Assembly: GCF_901001165.1 (NCBI RefSeq)
Contig: NW_021823445.1
Coordinates: 188,501 to 252,500, forward strand
Reading direction: 5' to 3'
Origin: Salmo trutta
Lineage: Eukaryota; Chordata; Actinopteri; Salmoniformes; Salmonidae
DNA length: 64,000 bases
The notes under the pieces were generated by a model. The model was not told where the DNA came from and searched no databases. It saw only the letters and a list, made by a program, of their open reading frames with translations. The position numbers were made by a program, and so were the translations under genes. This document shows positions 30,466 through 41,123 of this stretch, in pieces. How positions within the stretch are numbered: position 1 is the first letter of the stretch; each line of letters opens with the position of its first letter.

Positions 30466-30959
30466 GCTTAGCCGAGTGATCAGAGGGTCCAGTGAGATTC
30501 AGACAGCTAGCCGGGCCATAGGTAGCAAGCTGGTGGAAGATGGGAGGGAGGTCTGTTTTTAGCCACCTCGTGCGTTTCCGTCTGTGGGTTAGTGGGGTTC
30601 CGTGTGGAAGGGGGGACCTGTCCAAGTTGGCAAAATAGTTAGTTATAGTGGCCCAAGAAAAGTGTCCGATAGACCTATTCAGATCGCAGCCGAAAAGACA
30701 GCTAACGATTAGCCGGCCGCAGATGGGCGATCAGGTTACGTCGCGACGGAGGGGCCAGTTGGATAACTCCCTCGGGCAGATAACGTCGGTGGTCCAGTCG
30801 TGAAGACCCGATGGGGCTCCGCATCCGCAGTAAAACGGGTCAGGATAGGTGAGTTGTAGCCCAGGAGACACTTCAGCTGGCTAGCTCAGGAACAGCCCAC
30901 GAGTGGCTGACGGAACTCCTCAGCTGGCTAGCTGGCCAGCTCCGCAATAATGAATTGAC

Positions 30960-32087
30960 CGAAACGGTGGCGGCGTGTGTGTTTTTACTAGGAATGATGT
31001 GCATTTAACCCTCGTTCAGATGTGAAAATGGATGGTCTTGAGGTTGCATGGGTAGAAACACTTCTTTCTGAATGTCGTCCTATACTTGTTGGTGTGTGCT
31101 ATCGGCCTCGTAAACATAATACTTTCTATAATTTACTTGAATCGAATTGTTGTGATCACAATGTATTTGCTGATAGGGAATGTATTCTGCTTGGCGATTT
31201 TAATACAAATGTGCAGTTATAACCCCAGAGAAGTACACTAGTAAATACCCTGTCAGACTTTAATCATTTATTTGGACTAAAACACCTGATTGTTGAGCCA
31301 ACCCGGGTGTGTATTGACAGTAAATCAACTTTGGATTTGATTATTGTATCAGACTAAGAACGTCTGTCAGTCAGGAGTCTTAAATATTGGTTTTAGTGAT
31401 CATATGGTAACCTACTGTACCCGTAAGACATCCACAATCCTTCTAGAGCCAGGTAATATATACATGAAGGTACGGTCTATGAAACAATACTCAAAATAAT
31501 GTTTTGTAGAGGTCCTTGGAATTTTGGATTGGTCTCGTGTACTAAACTGTGATGATCAAGCTTGACTCTGGCTCCGATGAAACAAATTCGAATCAAACAG
31601 CGGTCAAGGAAATGGATCACTTCCGAAATCTTAGACCTCATAAGGAAAATGGATCGCGTCCTGGCCAGATTCAGAGGGACAAATCTACAACATTATGACG
31701 GTTATATTAACTGTAGAAACCAGGCAAGATACAAAATGGATTTAGGCAAAATCCCAACATTATATAGACACTGATAATGACAACTTACATCAGCCTCGTA
31801 TAAACTGTGAAATGTTAAATTGGCTCAAAAACTCCCCATAAGGTAAAATCCTGTAGTATTGGCCTGGATATTGATTATGTTTTATGTTATGACCAGGCAA
31901 AGGTTGCAAATTATTTTAACACATTTTTTACCACTATAGCCTCATCTCTGGTTAAGAAGTTACCCATCTGCTCTGGACACTATGGCCAATTGTTCATTAA
32001 CAACTTTTACCATAGCAAAGGTATCACAAATCATTTGTTTGAGCTGTGCATGGTAACAGAGGACAAAGTTTCCAACCTACTATGCTT
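30960..32087 (+). pseudogene. LINE fragment (endonuclease and start of RT)
   Basis: Plus-strand LINE remnant. 31022-31222 encodes DGLEVAWVETLLSECRPILV, GVCYRPRKHNTF and ECILLGDFNTNVQL, the central APE endonuclease motifs. 31562-31774 encodes IRIKQRSRKWITSEILDLIR and ARYKMDLGKIPTLYRH from the linker. 31890-32080 reads YFNTFFTTIASSLVKKLP and TEDKVSNLL, just before RT. It is then cut off by the LTR at 32088. Stops and frameshifts throughout. Confidence 0.75.
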
Positions 32088-33550
32088 TGTTAGGTTCTAA
32101 TCCTCAGAGTAAAAAACTCCACGGACACTATGAAAGCTCAACCAAGTTTATTCTGCCCAGAGGGTCAATTCAGCTGCATTCAGACAAAAACATTTTCACA
32201 CAAGCACTGATATTTAACCGTTCCTCAGACTGAGTCCCTTCCTACCCATCTGTACAAACATCGTTCTTTACTGCTAGGCAGGACACTAGTGATACTGGCC
32301 ATAAACTTTTATTTCTCCCTTAAGGTGACCTGACCTGACCTCAACCCCCCTCCGTCACTAATCCATGGCTCTCTCCCCTTATCAATGCCTGACCTCAACC
32401 CCCCTCCGTCACTAATCCATGGCTCTCTCCCCTTATCAATGCCTGACCTCAACCCCCCTCCATCACTAATCCATAGCTCTCTCCCCTTATCAATGCCTGA
32501 CCTCAACCCCCCTCCATCACTAATCCATAGCTCTCTCCCCTTATCAACGCCTGACCTGACCTCAACCCCCCTCAGTCACTAATCCATGGCTCTCTCCCCT
32601 TATCAATGCCTGACCTGGACCCCCTCCGTCACTAATCCGTGGCTCTCTCCCCTTATCAATGCCTGACCTGACCTCAACCCCCTCCATCACTAACCCATGG
32701 CTCTCTCCCCTTATCAATGCCTGTCCTCAACCCCCTCCATCACTAACCCATGGCTCTCTCCACTTATCAATGCCTGACCTCAACCCCCCTCCGTCACTAA
32801 TCCATGGCTCTCTCCCCTTATCAATGCCTGACCTGACCTCAACCCCCCTCCATCACTAACCCATGGCCTTCTCCACTTATCAATGCCTGACCTCAACCCC
32901 CCTCCGTCACTAATCCATGGCTCTCTCCCCTTATCAATGCCTGACCTCAACCCCCCTCCGTCACTAATCCGTGGCTCTCTCCCCTTATCAATGCCTGACC
33001 TCAACCCCCTCCATCACTAATCCATGGCTCTCTCCCCTTATCAATGCCTGACCTCAACCACCTCCGTCACTAATCCATGGCTCTCTCCCCTTATCAATGC
33101 CTGACCTGACCTCAACCCCCTCCATCACTAATCCGTGGCTCTCTCCTCTTATCAATGCCTGACCTGACCTCAACCCCCTCCATCACTAACCCATGGCTCT
33201 CTCCCCTTATCAATGCCTGACCTGACCTCAACCCCCTCCATCACTAACCCATGCCTCTCTCCCCTTATCAACGCCTGACCTCAACCCCCCTCCATCACTA
33301 ACCCATGGCTCTCTCCCCTTATCAATGCCTGACCTGACCTCAACCCCCCTCCGTCACTAATTCATGGCTCTCTCCCCTTATCAATGCCTGCCACATGTAA
33401 TCGCTTCCCTGTACTCAGCACATTCCAAGCTTAGTGGCACACACTATGTACCTTCCTCCTATAACCATTAACTTCTGCTGTAGACCCTCTAAACCTCAGC
33501 ACTCCCTCAGTGACATGAATAAGTATATTTTATATTCTCAGAACCCAACA
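32088..33550 (-). mobile_element. Solo LTR, minus orientation, with internal VNTR
   Basis: Ends TGTTAGGTTCT (32088) and AGAACCCAACA (33550) are short inverted repeats of TG..CA type. On the minus strand AATAAA occurs at 32152-32147, close to the right distance from the 3' end, so the LTR reads right to left. No internal retroviral sequence, so a solo LTR. 1,463 bp long because of a tandem array at 32320-33395. No clear target duplication: the right flank is a Tc1 remnant. Confidence 0.6.
32320..33395. repeat. 53-58-bp minisatellite, about 20 units
   Basis: Unit core ACCTCAACCCCCCTCC, then TCACTAATCCATGGCTCTCT, then CCCCTTATCAATGCCTG. Length varies by an extra GACCT and by the number of C residues. 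Long frames on both strands (PDLNPPPSLIHGSLPLSM and its reverse) come from the unit length and are not genes. Confidence 0.95.
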
Positions 33551-33790
33551 GTTTATATACACTACGTGACTAAAAGTATGTGGACACCTGCTCATCAAAC
33601 ATCTCATTCCAAAATCATGGGCATTAATATGGAGTTGGTCCCCCCTTTGCTGCTATAACAGCCTCCACTTTTTTGGGGAAGTGTTAATGTTCCATATTAA
33701 TACCTGTTAAACACCTGTCAGCTACGGTGTGGCTGAAATAGAGTTTGAAGGGTGTCCACACACTTTGTGATTTTTTTGTATGTGTAAAAA
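33551..33790. mobile_element. Tc1-like remnant (different family)
   Basis: Starts ATATACACTACGTGACTAAA, AGTATGTGGACACCTGCTCA and ends with the inverse GGGTGTCCACACACTTTGTG. Only the two arms remain, with the transposase deleted. Confidence 0.7.
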
Positions 33791-33920
33791 ATATACAAAG
33801 TATTTCCTGAGTTTTTATACCTCTTAGATATAGGACAGACACTTCAACATCTTGTTTCTTAGGATGTCATTTTTCACTGTCCTTTTTGCCATTGATGAAT
33901 GTGTTTTTCAATGTGTTTCT

Positions 33921-34350
33921 AGTTGTCTTTGCTGTCTTTGTATCTAAGATAAGTGTGTAGTTTAGAGTAATTATCGAGGTTAGCTAGCCAGCTATTTTCG
34001 TCGCCGCGCCACCGTTCTCCTACCTAGTCAACAACTGCTAGCTAGCTAGTCAACTTCTACCGACTAGCAGCACTGTAGAAACTAATAATACATTACAACG
34101 GAACGATTTCATTAGTGTAGTGTTAGCTAGCTACATAGTTGTCTTTGCTGTCTTTGTATCTAAGATAATTGTGTAGTTTAGAGTAATTATCGAGGTTACC
34201 TAGCCAGCTACACTTTCAAACAAAGTCAACAACGCAGCCACTGCTAGCTAGCCTACTTCACCAGCCAGCAGTACTGTATCATTTTAATCATTTTAGTCAA
34301 TAAGATTTTTGCAACGTAAGCTTAACTTTCTGAACATTCGAGACGTGTAG
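33921..34350 (+). repeat. Two tandem 5'UTR monomers of an L2-type LINE
   Basis: AGTTGTCTTTGCTGTCTTTG starts at 33921 and again at 34137; both copies run through TTTAGAGTAATTATCGAGGT and GCTAGCTAG-rich sequence. Tandem 5' monomers act as promoters in some LINEs; that role here is inference. Confidence 0.7.
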
Positions 34351-34409
34351 TCCACTTGTCTTTCCAATCTCCTTTGCATTAGCGTAGCCTCTTCTGTAGC
34401 CTGTCAACT

Positions 34410-34841
34410 ATGTGTCTGTCTATCCCTGTTCTCTCCTCTCTGCACAGGCCATACAAACGCTTCACACCGCGTGGCCGCTGCCACTCTAACTTGGTGGTCC
34501 CAGCGCGCACGACCCACGTGGAGTTCCAGGTCTCCGGCAGCCTCTGGAACTGCCGATCTGCGGCCAACAAGGCAGAGTTCATCTCAGCCTATGCTTCCCT
34601 CCAGTCCCTCGACTTCTTGGCACTGACGGAAACATGGATTACCACAGATAACACTGCTACTCCTACTGCTCTCTCCTCGTCTGCCCACATGTTCTCGCAC
34701 ACCCCGAGAGCTTCTGGTCAGCGGGTGGTGGCACTGGGATCCTCATCTCTCCCAAGTGGACATTCTCTCTTTCTCCCCTGACCCATCTGTCTATCGCCTC
34801 CTTTGAATTCCATGCTGTCACAGTTACCAGCCCTTTCAAGC
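34410..34841 (+). pseudogene. L2-type endonuclease, N-terminal part
   Basis: From about 34539 the frame reads SGSLWNCRSAANKAEFISAY then SLQSLDFLALTETWIT, the start of an APE endonuclease (LTETW holds the catalytic Glu). Frames shift after VVALGSS, and the end before the insertion reads VTSPFKL. The same frame resumes after the TTAA element as NILIIYRPPGSLGEF at 36310, which restores the YRPP motif and confirms the insertion point. Confidence 0.8.
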
Positions 34842-34845
34842 TTAA

Positions 34846-36305
34846 CCTCTTATGGCTAGGGGGCAGTATTTTCACGGCTGGATAAAAAACGTACCCGATT
34901 TAATCTGATTATTAGTCCTGCCCAGAAACTAGAATATGCATATAATTATTAGCTTTGGATAGAAAACACTCCAAAGTTTCTAAAACTGTTTGAATGGTGT
35001 CTGTGAGTATAACAGAACTCATTTGGCAGGCCAAAACGTGAGAAGATTCTGTACAGGAAGTACCCTGTCTGACCATTTCTTCCCCTTCTTTGTCATCTCT
35101 ATTCATTACAAAGGATCTCTGCTGTTACGTGACACTTCCTACGGCTCCAATGGGCTCTCAGAGCCCGGGAAAAACCTGAATGACGTAATTCAAAGCCCTG
35201 GCTGAAACACACGAGCGCTTTTGCTAAGTGGTCTATCAGAGGACAAAGGGTTTAGGCGCGGGCACTGGCCGCCCCCGCCTTTCTGTTTTTCCCTCTGTTT
35301 ACAGACACGCAGATTCCCGGTCGGAATATTATCGCTTTTCTACAAGATAAATTGCATAAAAATTGATTTTAAACAGCGGTTGACACGCTTCGAAGTACCG
35401 TAATGGAATATTTAGAATTTTTTTGTCACATTATGCGCCATGCGCACGACCGTGATTTACCATTCTGATAGTGTCTAGAACTCACGAACAAAACGTCGCT
35501 GATGGAACATAACGATGGATTATTTGGGACCAAACCTACATTTGTTATTGAAGTAGAAGTCCTGGGAGTGCATTCTGACGAAGAACAGGAAGGGTAAGAC
35601 CATTTTTCTTATAGTAAATCCGATTTTGGTGAAGGCTAAACTTGCCGGGTGTCTAAATAGCTAGCCCGTGATGGCTGGGCTATGTACTTAGAATATTGCA
35701 AAATGTGCTTCATCCGAAAAGCTATTTTAAAATCGGACATATCGAGTGCATAGAGGAGTTCTGTATCTATAATTCTTAAAATAATTGTTATGCTTTTTGT
35801 GAACGTTTATCGTGAGTAATTTAGTAAACTGTTAGTAAATTTCCCGGAAGTTTGCGGGGGGTATGCTAGTTCTGAACGTCACATGCTAATGTAAAAAGCT
35901 GTTTTTTGATATAAATATGAACTTGATTGAACAAAACATGCATGTATTGTATAACATAATGTCCTAGGTGTGTCATCTGATGAAGATCATCAAAGGTTAG
36001 TGCTGCATTTAGCTGTCTTCTGGGTTTTTGTGACATTATATGCTAGCTTGAAAAATGGGTGTCTGATTATTTCTGGCTGGGTACTCTGCTGACATAATCT
36101 AATGTTTTGCTTTCGCTGTAAAGCCTTTTTGAAATCGGACAGTGTGGTTAGATTAACGAGAGTCTTGTCTTTAAATAGCTGTAAAATAGTCATATGTTTG
36201 GAAAATTGAAGTTTTCGGATTTTAGAGGAATTTGTATTTCGCGCCACGCCCATCATTGGATATTGGAGCAGACGTTCAGCTAGCAGAACATCTAGATGTA
36301 AGAGG
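34846..36305 (+). mobile_element. TTAA-flanked non-autonomous DNA transposon, copy 3
   Basis: 1,460 bp flanked by perfect TTAA on both sides (34842-34845, 36306-36309). Ends CCTCTTATGGCTAGGGGGC and TAGATGTAAGAGG, so the terminal inverted repeat is CCTCTTA. No ORF above 90 codons is credible. Deleting the element and one TTAA gives an in-frame LINE endonuclease. This is the best-defined copy of the family. Confidence 0.9.
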
Positions 36306-36309
36306 TTAA

Positions 36310-37207
36310 CATCCTTATCATTTATCGCCCTCCAGGTTCCCTTGGAGAGTTCATCAATGAGCTTGACGCCTTGATAAGTTCCTTTCCTGAGGATGGCTCA
36401 CCTCTCACAGTTCTGGGTGACTTTAACCTCCCCACGTCTACCTTTGACTCATTCCTCTCTGCCTCCTTCTTTCCACTCCTCTCCTCTTTTGACCTCACCC
36501 TCTCGCCTTCCCCCCTACTCACAAGGCAGGCAATACGCTTGACCTCATCTTTACTAGATGCTGTTCTTCCACTAATCTCATTGCAACTCCCCTCCAAGTC
36601 TCCGACCACTACCTTGTATCCTTTTCCCTCTCGCTCTCATCCAACACTTCTCACTCTGCCCCTACTCGGATGGTATCGCGCCGTCCCAACCTTCGCTCTC
36701 TCTCCCCCGCTACTCTCTCCTCTTCCATCCTATCATCTCTTCCCTCTGCTCAAACCTTCTCCAACCTATCTCCTGATTCTGCCTCCTCAACCCTCCTCTC
36801 CTCCCTCCTCCCCTATCCTCCAGGCCGGCTCGGTCCTCCCCTCCTGCTCCGTGGCTCGACGACTCATTGCGAGCTCACAGAACAGGGCTCCGGGCAGCCG
36901 AGCGGAAATGGAGGAAAACTCGCCTCCCTGCGGACCTGGCATCCTTTCACTCCCTCCTCTCTACATTTTCCTCTTCTGTCTCTGCTGCTAAAGCCACTTT
37001 CTACCACTCTAAATTCCAAGCATCTGCCTCTAACCCTAGGAAGCTCTTTGTCACCTTCTCCTCCCTCCTGAATCCTCCTCCCCCCCCTCCTCCCTCTCTG
37101 CGGATGACTTCGTCAACCATTTTGAAAAGAAGGTCGACGACATCCGATCCTCGTTTGCTAAGTCAAGCGACACCGCTGGTTCTGCTCACACTGCCCTACC
37201 CTGTGCT
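36310..37207 (+). pseudogene. L2-type endonuclease C-terminal part and linker
   Basis: Opens with LIIYRPPGSLGEFINELDAL, then FPEDGSPLTVLGDFNLPTST (the GDFN motif). The frame breaks in the DLTLSPSP region, where single-base losses shift it. RMVSRRPNLRSLSPATLSSS and ELTEQGSGQPSGNGGKL belong to the linker in other frames. The linker ends at 37206, just before the RT frame. Confidence 0.75.
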
Positions 37208-38782
37208 TTGACCTCTTTCTCCCCTCTCTCTCCAGTTGAAATCTTGCGTCTTGTGACGGCCGGCCGCCCAACAACCTGCCCGCTTGACCCTATCCCCTCC
37301 TCTCTTCTCCAGACCATTTCCGGAGACCTTCTCCCTTACCTCACCTCGCTCATCAACTCATCCTTGACCGCTGGCTACGTCCCTTCCGTCTTCAAGAGAG
37401 CGAGAGTTGCACCCCTTCTGAAAAAACCTACACTCGATCCCTCCGATGTCAACAACTACAGACCAGTATCCCTTCTTTCTTTTCTCTCCAAAACTCTTGA
37501 ATGTGCCGTCCTTGGCCAGCTCTCCTGCTATCTCTCTCAGAATGACCTTCTTGATCCAAATCAGTCAGGTTTCAAGACTAGTCATTCAACTGAGACTGCT
37601 CTTCTCTGTGTCACGGAGGCGCTCCGCACTGCTAAAGCTAACTCTCTCTCCTCTGCTCTCATCCTTCTAGACCTATCGGCTGCCTTTGATACTGTGAACC
37701 ATCAGATCCTCCTCTCCACCCTCTCCGAGTTGGGCATCTCCGGCGCGGCCCACGCTTGGATTGCGTCCTACCTGACAGGTCGCTCCTACCAGGTGGAGTG
37801 GCGAGAATCTGTCTCCGCACCACGTGCTCTCACCACTGGTGTCCCCCAGGGCTCTGTTCTAGGCCCTCTCCTATTCTCGCTATACAACAAGTCACTTGGC
37901 TCTGTCATATCCTCACATGGTCTCTCCTATCATTGCTATGCAGACGACACACAATTAATCTTCTCCTTTCCCCCTTCTGATAACCAGGTGGCGAATCGCA
38001 TCTCTGCATGTCTGGCAGACATATCAGTGTGGATGACGGATCATCACCTCAAGCTGAACCTCGGCAAGACGGAGCTGCTCTTCCTCCCGGGGAAGGACTG
38101 CCCGTTCTATGATCTCGCCATCACGGTTGACAACTCCATTGTGTCCTCCTCCCAGAGTGCTAAGAACCTTGGCGTGATCCTGGACAACACCCTGTCGTTC
38201 TCAACTAACATCAAGGCGGTGACCCGTTCCTGTAGGTTCATGCTCTACAACATTCGCAGAGTACGACCCTGCCTCACACAGGAAGCGGCGCAGGTCCTAA
38301 TCCAGGCACTTGTCATCTCCCGTCTGGATTACTGCAACTCGCTGTTGGCTGGGCTCCCTGCCTGTGCCATTAAACCCCTACAACTCATCCAGAACGCCGC
38401 AGCCCGTCTGGTGTTCAACCTTCCCAAGTTCTCTCACGTCACCCCGCTCCTCCGCTCTCTCCACTGGCTTCCAGTTGAAGCTCGCATCCGCTACAAGACC
38501 ATAGTGCTTGCCTACGGAGCCGTGAGGGGAACGGCACCTCCGTACCTTCAGGCTCTGATCAGGCCCTACACCCAAACAAGGGCACTGCGTTCATCCACCT
38601 CTGGCCTGCTCGCCTCCCTACCTCTGAGGAAGTACAGTTCCCGCTCAGCCCAGTCAAAACTGTTCGCTGCTCTGGCACCCCAATGGTGGAACAAACTCCC
38701 TCACGACGCCAGGACAGCGGAGTCAATCACCACCTTCCGGAGACACCTGAAACCCCACCTCTTTAAGGAATACCTAGGATAG
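37208..38782 (+). CDS. L2-type LINE reverse transcriptase, intact frame
   Basis: 524 codons without interruption. Order: VEILRLVTAGRPTTCPLDPI (entry), RVAPLLKKPTLDPSDVNNYR, PVSLLSFLSKTLE, SGFKTSHSTETALL, motif A ALILLDLSAAFDTVNHQ, motif B TTGVPQGSVLGPLLFSLY, motif C HCYADDTQLIFSF (both Asp intact), motif D LNLGKTELLFLPG, motif E KNLGVILDNTLSF, and a C-terminal region with ARLVFNLPKFSHVTPLLRSL and HWLPVEARIRYKTIVLAYGA. It makes first-strand cDNA at nicked target DNA in LINEs. The ATG at 37208 is simply the first Met: the natural protein starts in the endonuclease. With a broken endonuclease upstream this copy is not autonomous, but the RT looks recent. Confidence 0.9.
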   Translation: MTSFSPLSPVEILRLVTAGRPTTCPLDPIPSSLLQTISGDLLPYLTSLINSSLTAGYVPSVFKRARVAPLLKKPTLDPSDVNNYRPVSLLSFLSKTLECAVLGQLSCYLSQNDLLDPNQSGFKTSHSTETALLCVTEALRTAKANSLSSALILLDLSAAFDTVNHQILLSTLSELGISGAAHAWIASYLTGRSYQVEWRESVSAPRALTTGVPQGSVLGPLLFSLYNKSLGSVISSHGLSYHCYADDTQLIFSFPPSDNQVANRISACLADISVWMTDHHLKLNLGKTELLFLPGKDCPFYDLAITVDNSIVSSSQSAKNLGVILDNTLSFSTNIKAVTRSCRFMLYNIRRVRPCLTQEAAQVLIQALVISRLDYCNSLLAGLPACAIKPLQLIQNAAARLVFNLPKFSHVTPLLRSLHWLPVEARIRYKTIVLAYGAVRGTAPPYLQALIRPYTQTRALRSSTSGLLASLPLRKYSSRSAQSKLFAALAPQWWNKLPHDARTAESITTFRRHLKPHLFKEYLG

Positions 38783-38935
38783 GATAAAGTAATCCTTCTA
38801 ACCCCCCCCTTAAAAGATTTAGATGCACTATTGTAAAGTGGTTGTTCCACTGGATATCATAAGGTGAATGCACCAATTTGTAAGTCACTCTGGATAAGAG
38901 CGTCTGCTAAATGACTTAAATGTAAATGTAAATGT

Positions 38936-39220
38936 TTCTATGGGCTTTAGTAGTAAAGACCTAAATCAATATTTTATCAAATATTTGTATTTTTTATATT
39001 TATTTGATACCCAAAGGGGTCCTAAAATTCAAAATCAAATAACTAAATGATCCATGTTATGATAATCTTATATATATATGCAAATAGTCTCATGGTCATC
39101 AATGAGCAGGAAAAACTGCAGTGGTGGAAGAACACCCACAGACCGGGCATGCACACTGACAGGCCTCAGTTCCAGGTGAAAAACAGACACATACACTGAC
39201 ATATGGAATATATATATATA
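38936..39220 (+). other. Unassigned stretch with a possible exon
   Basis: Between the L2 tail and a Tc1 copy. At 39102-39173 plus frame reads VINEQEKLQWWKNTHRPGMH and TDRPQFQ, followed by a donor-like CAG|GTGAAA. No good acceptor precedes it and the minus frame is open too. I do not recognise the protein. A TA run precedes the Tc1. Confidence 0.25.
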
Positions 39221-39607
39221 CAGTTGAAGTCAGAAGTTTACATACACTTAGGTTGGAGTCATTAAAACTAATTTTTCAACCACTCCACAAATTTCTTGTG
39301 AACAAACTATAGTTTTGGCAAGTCGGTTAGGACATCTACTTTGTACATGACACAAGTAATTTTTCCAACAATTGTTTACAGACCGATTATTTCACTTACA
39401 ATTCACTGTATCACAATCCCAGTGGGTCAGAAATGTACATACACTGAGTTGACTGTGCCTTTAAACAGCTTGGAAAATTCCACAAAAGGATGTCATGGCT
39501 TTAGAAGCTTCTGATAGGCTAATTCACATCATTTGAGTCAATTGGAGGTGTACCTGTGGATGTATTTTGAGGCCTACCTTCAAACCCAGTGCCGCTTTGC
39601 TTGACGT

Positions 39608-40620
39608 CATGGGATAATCAAAAGAAATCAGCCAAGACCTCAGAAAAAAATGATAGACCTCTACAAGTCTGGTTCATCCTTGGGAGCAATTTCCAAATGC
39701 TTGAAGGTACCACGTTCATCTGTACAAACAATAGTACGTAAGTATAAACACCATTAAACACCACTAACCCTAACCCACGTAGCCGTCATACCGCTCAGGA
39801 AGGAGAAGCGTTCTGTCTCTTAGAGATGAGCGTACTTTGGTGTGAAAAGTGCAAATCAATCTCAGAACAACAGCAAAAGACCTTGTGAAGATGCTGGAGG
39901 AAACAGGTACGAAAGTATCTATATCCACAGTAAAACGAGTCCTATATCGACTTAACCTGAAAGGCCGCTCAGCAAGGAAGAAGCCACTGCTCCAAAACCA
40001 CCTTAAAAAAGCCAGACTACGGTTTGAAACTGCACATGGGAACAAAGATCATACTTTTTGGAGAAATTTCCTCTGGTCTGATGAAACAAAAATAGAACTG
40101 TTTGGCCATAATGACCATCGTTATGTTTGGAGGAAAAGGGGGAGGCTTGCAAGCCGAAGAACACCATCCCAACCGTGAAGCACGGGGGTGGCAGCATCAT
40201 GTTGTGGGGGTGCTTTGCTGCAGGAGGGACTGGTGCACTTCACAAAATAGATGGCATCATGAGGTGGGAAAATTATGTGGATATATTGAAGAAACATCTC
40301 AAGATATCAGTCAGGAAGTTAAAGCTTGGTCAAAAATGGGTCTTCCAAATGGACAATGACCCCAAGCATACTTCCAAAGTTGTGGCAAAATTGCTTAAGG
40401 ACAACAAAGTCAAGGTATTGGGGTGGCCATCACAAAGCCCTGACCTCAAACCTATAGAAAATTTGTGGGCAGAACTGAAATAGCGTGTGCGAGCAAGGAA
40501 GCCTACAAACCTGACTCAGTTACACCAGCTCAGTCAGGAGCAATGGGCCAAAATTCACCCAACTTATTGTGGGAAGCTTGTGGAAGGCTACCTGAAACAG
40601 TTGACCCAAACAGTTCACTT
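39608..40620 (+). pseudogene. Tc1 transposase, full length with several disruptions
   Basis: The first part (39608-39850) has stops in the DNA-binding domain (KEISQDLR, YKSGSSLGAISKCLKVPRSS). 39849-40178 reads INLRTTAKDLVKMLEETGTK to NFLWSDETKIELFGHNDHRY, with the first catalytic Asp. A frameshift near 40140 (a G run) leads to 40127-40483, reading TVKHGGGSIMLWGCFAAGGT, VFQMDNDPKHTSKVVAKLLK (second Asp) and SPDLKPIENLWAELK (Glu). After a stop at 40481 the last part reads RARKPTNLTQLHQLSQEQWA. All three DDE residues survive, but in different frames. Confidence 0.9.
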
Positions 40621-40629
40621 TAGTGGCTA

Positions 40630-40875
40630 CTTCCGGCGCCGACAAAGATGGCCGCCTCGCTTCGCGTTCCTAGGAAACTATGCAGTATTTAGCTTTTTTT
40701 ATGTGTTATTTCTTACATTGTTACCCCAGATAATCTTAGGTTTTACAGCCGAGAGGAACCTTTGGATATAAGAGCAACGTCAACTCACCAACATTACGAC
40801 CACAAGCATTTCGCTACACTTGCATTAACACCTGCTAGCCATGTGTATGTGACAAATACATTTTATTTGATTTGA
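40630..40875 (+). mobile_element. Internally deleted mini-LINE (5' end fused to 3' end)
   Basis: The first 170 bp (CTTCCGGCGCCGACAAAGAT to CAACTCACCAACATTACGAC) equal the 5' end of the LINE at 42620-41440 (minus) and 43660 (plus). The last 70 bp (CAAGCATTTCGCTACACTTG to TTTTATTTGATTTG) are a LINE 3' tail. Endonuclease and RT are absent. It lies in the right arm of the Tc1 copy, so it is younger than that copy. Confidence 0.75.
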
Positions 40876-41123
40876 AGTTAAACAATTTAAAGGCAATGCT
40901 ACCGAATACTAATTGAGTGTATGTAAACATTTTTCAAATAAATAATAGCTGAAAAAAATCATTCTCTACTATTATTCTGACATTTCACATTCTTAAAATA
41001 AAGTGGTGATCCTCACTGACCTAAGACAGGGAATTTTTACTAGGATTAAATATCAGGAATTGTGAAAAACTGAGTTTAAGTGTATTTGGCTAAGGTGTAT
41101 GTAAACTTCCGACTTCAGCTGTA

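Larger units (their letters stand above)
26770..30950 (-). mobile_element. Near-intact LINE with one frameshift and a 2A-type motif
   Basis: Full-length-looking minus-strand LINE: 5' leader (about 30950-30466), ORF of 737 codons (30465-28252), continuing frame of 360 codons (28255-27173), 3'UTR, and tail ending near 26770 (TTAAATAAAGGTGAAATAAA on minus). The two ORFs are one protein of about 1,095 residues split by a single-base deletion at about 28255. Endonuclease and RT catalytic motifs are all present. The 3' tail equals that of the LINE ending at 9690. Its integrity makes it the youngest-looking LINE in the window. Confidence 0.95.
33905..38935 (+). mobile_element. L2-type LINE interrupted by a TTAA element
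   Basis: 5'UTR with two tandem monomers (from 33921 and 34137, 216 bp apart), endonuclease start at 34410-34841, TTAA element (34846-36305), rest of endonuclease and linker to 37206, RT at 37208-38782, and 3'UTR ending AGAGCGTCTGCTAAATGACT then TAAATGTAAATG repeats. The RT motif set (LILLDLSAAFDTVNH, GVPQGSVLGPLLFSLY) is that of the L2 group. The endonuclease has frameshifts; the RT is clean. Confidence 0.9.
39221..41121 (+). mobile_element. Tc1/mariner transposon (Sleeping Beauty source family)
   Basis: Starts CAGTTGAAGTCAGAAGTTTA and ends AACTTCCGACTTCAGCTG, each flanked by TA (39219-39220, 41122-41123). Both long terminal arms with their inner and outer direct repeats are present. It carries a full-length but frameshifted transposase (about 39608-40620) and a 246-bp mini-LINE (40630-40875) in its right arm. 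Confidence 0.95.

Noticed and set aside
32309..33004. Frames with PDLNPPPSLIHGS and RSGIDKGREPWISDGGG repeats
   Set aside because: By-products of the 53-58-bp tandem repeat, open on both strands.
39849..40771. Active Tc1 transposase
   Set aside because: All catalytic residues are visible but in different frames, with a stop at 40481 and stops in the DNA-binding domain.
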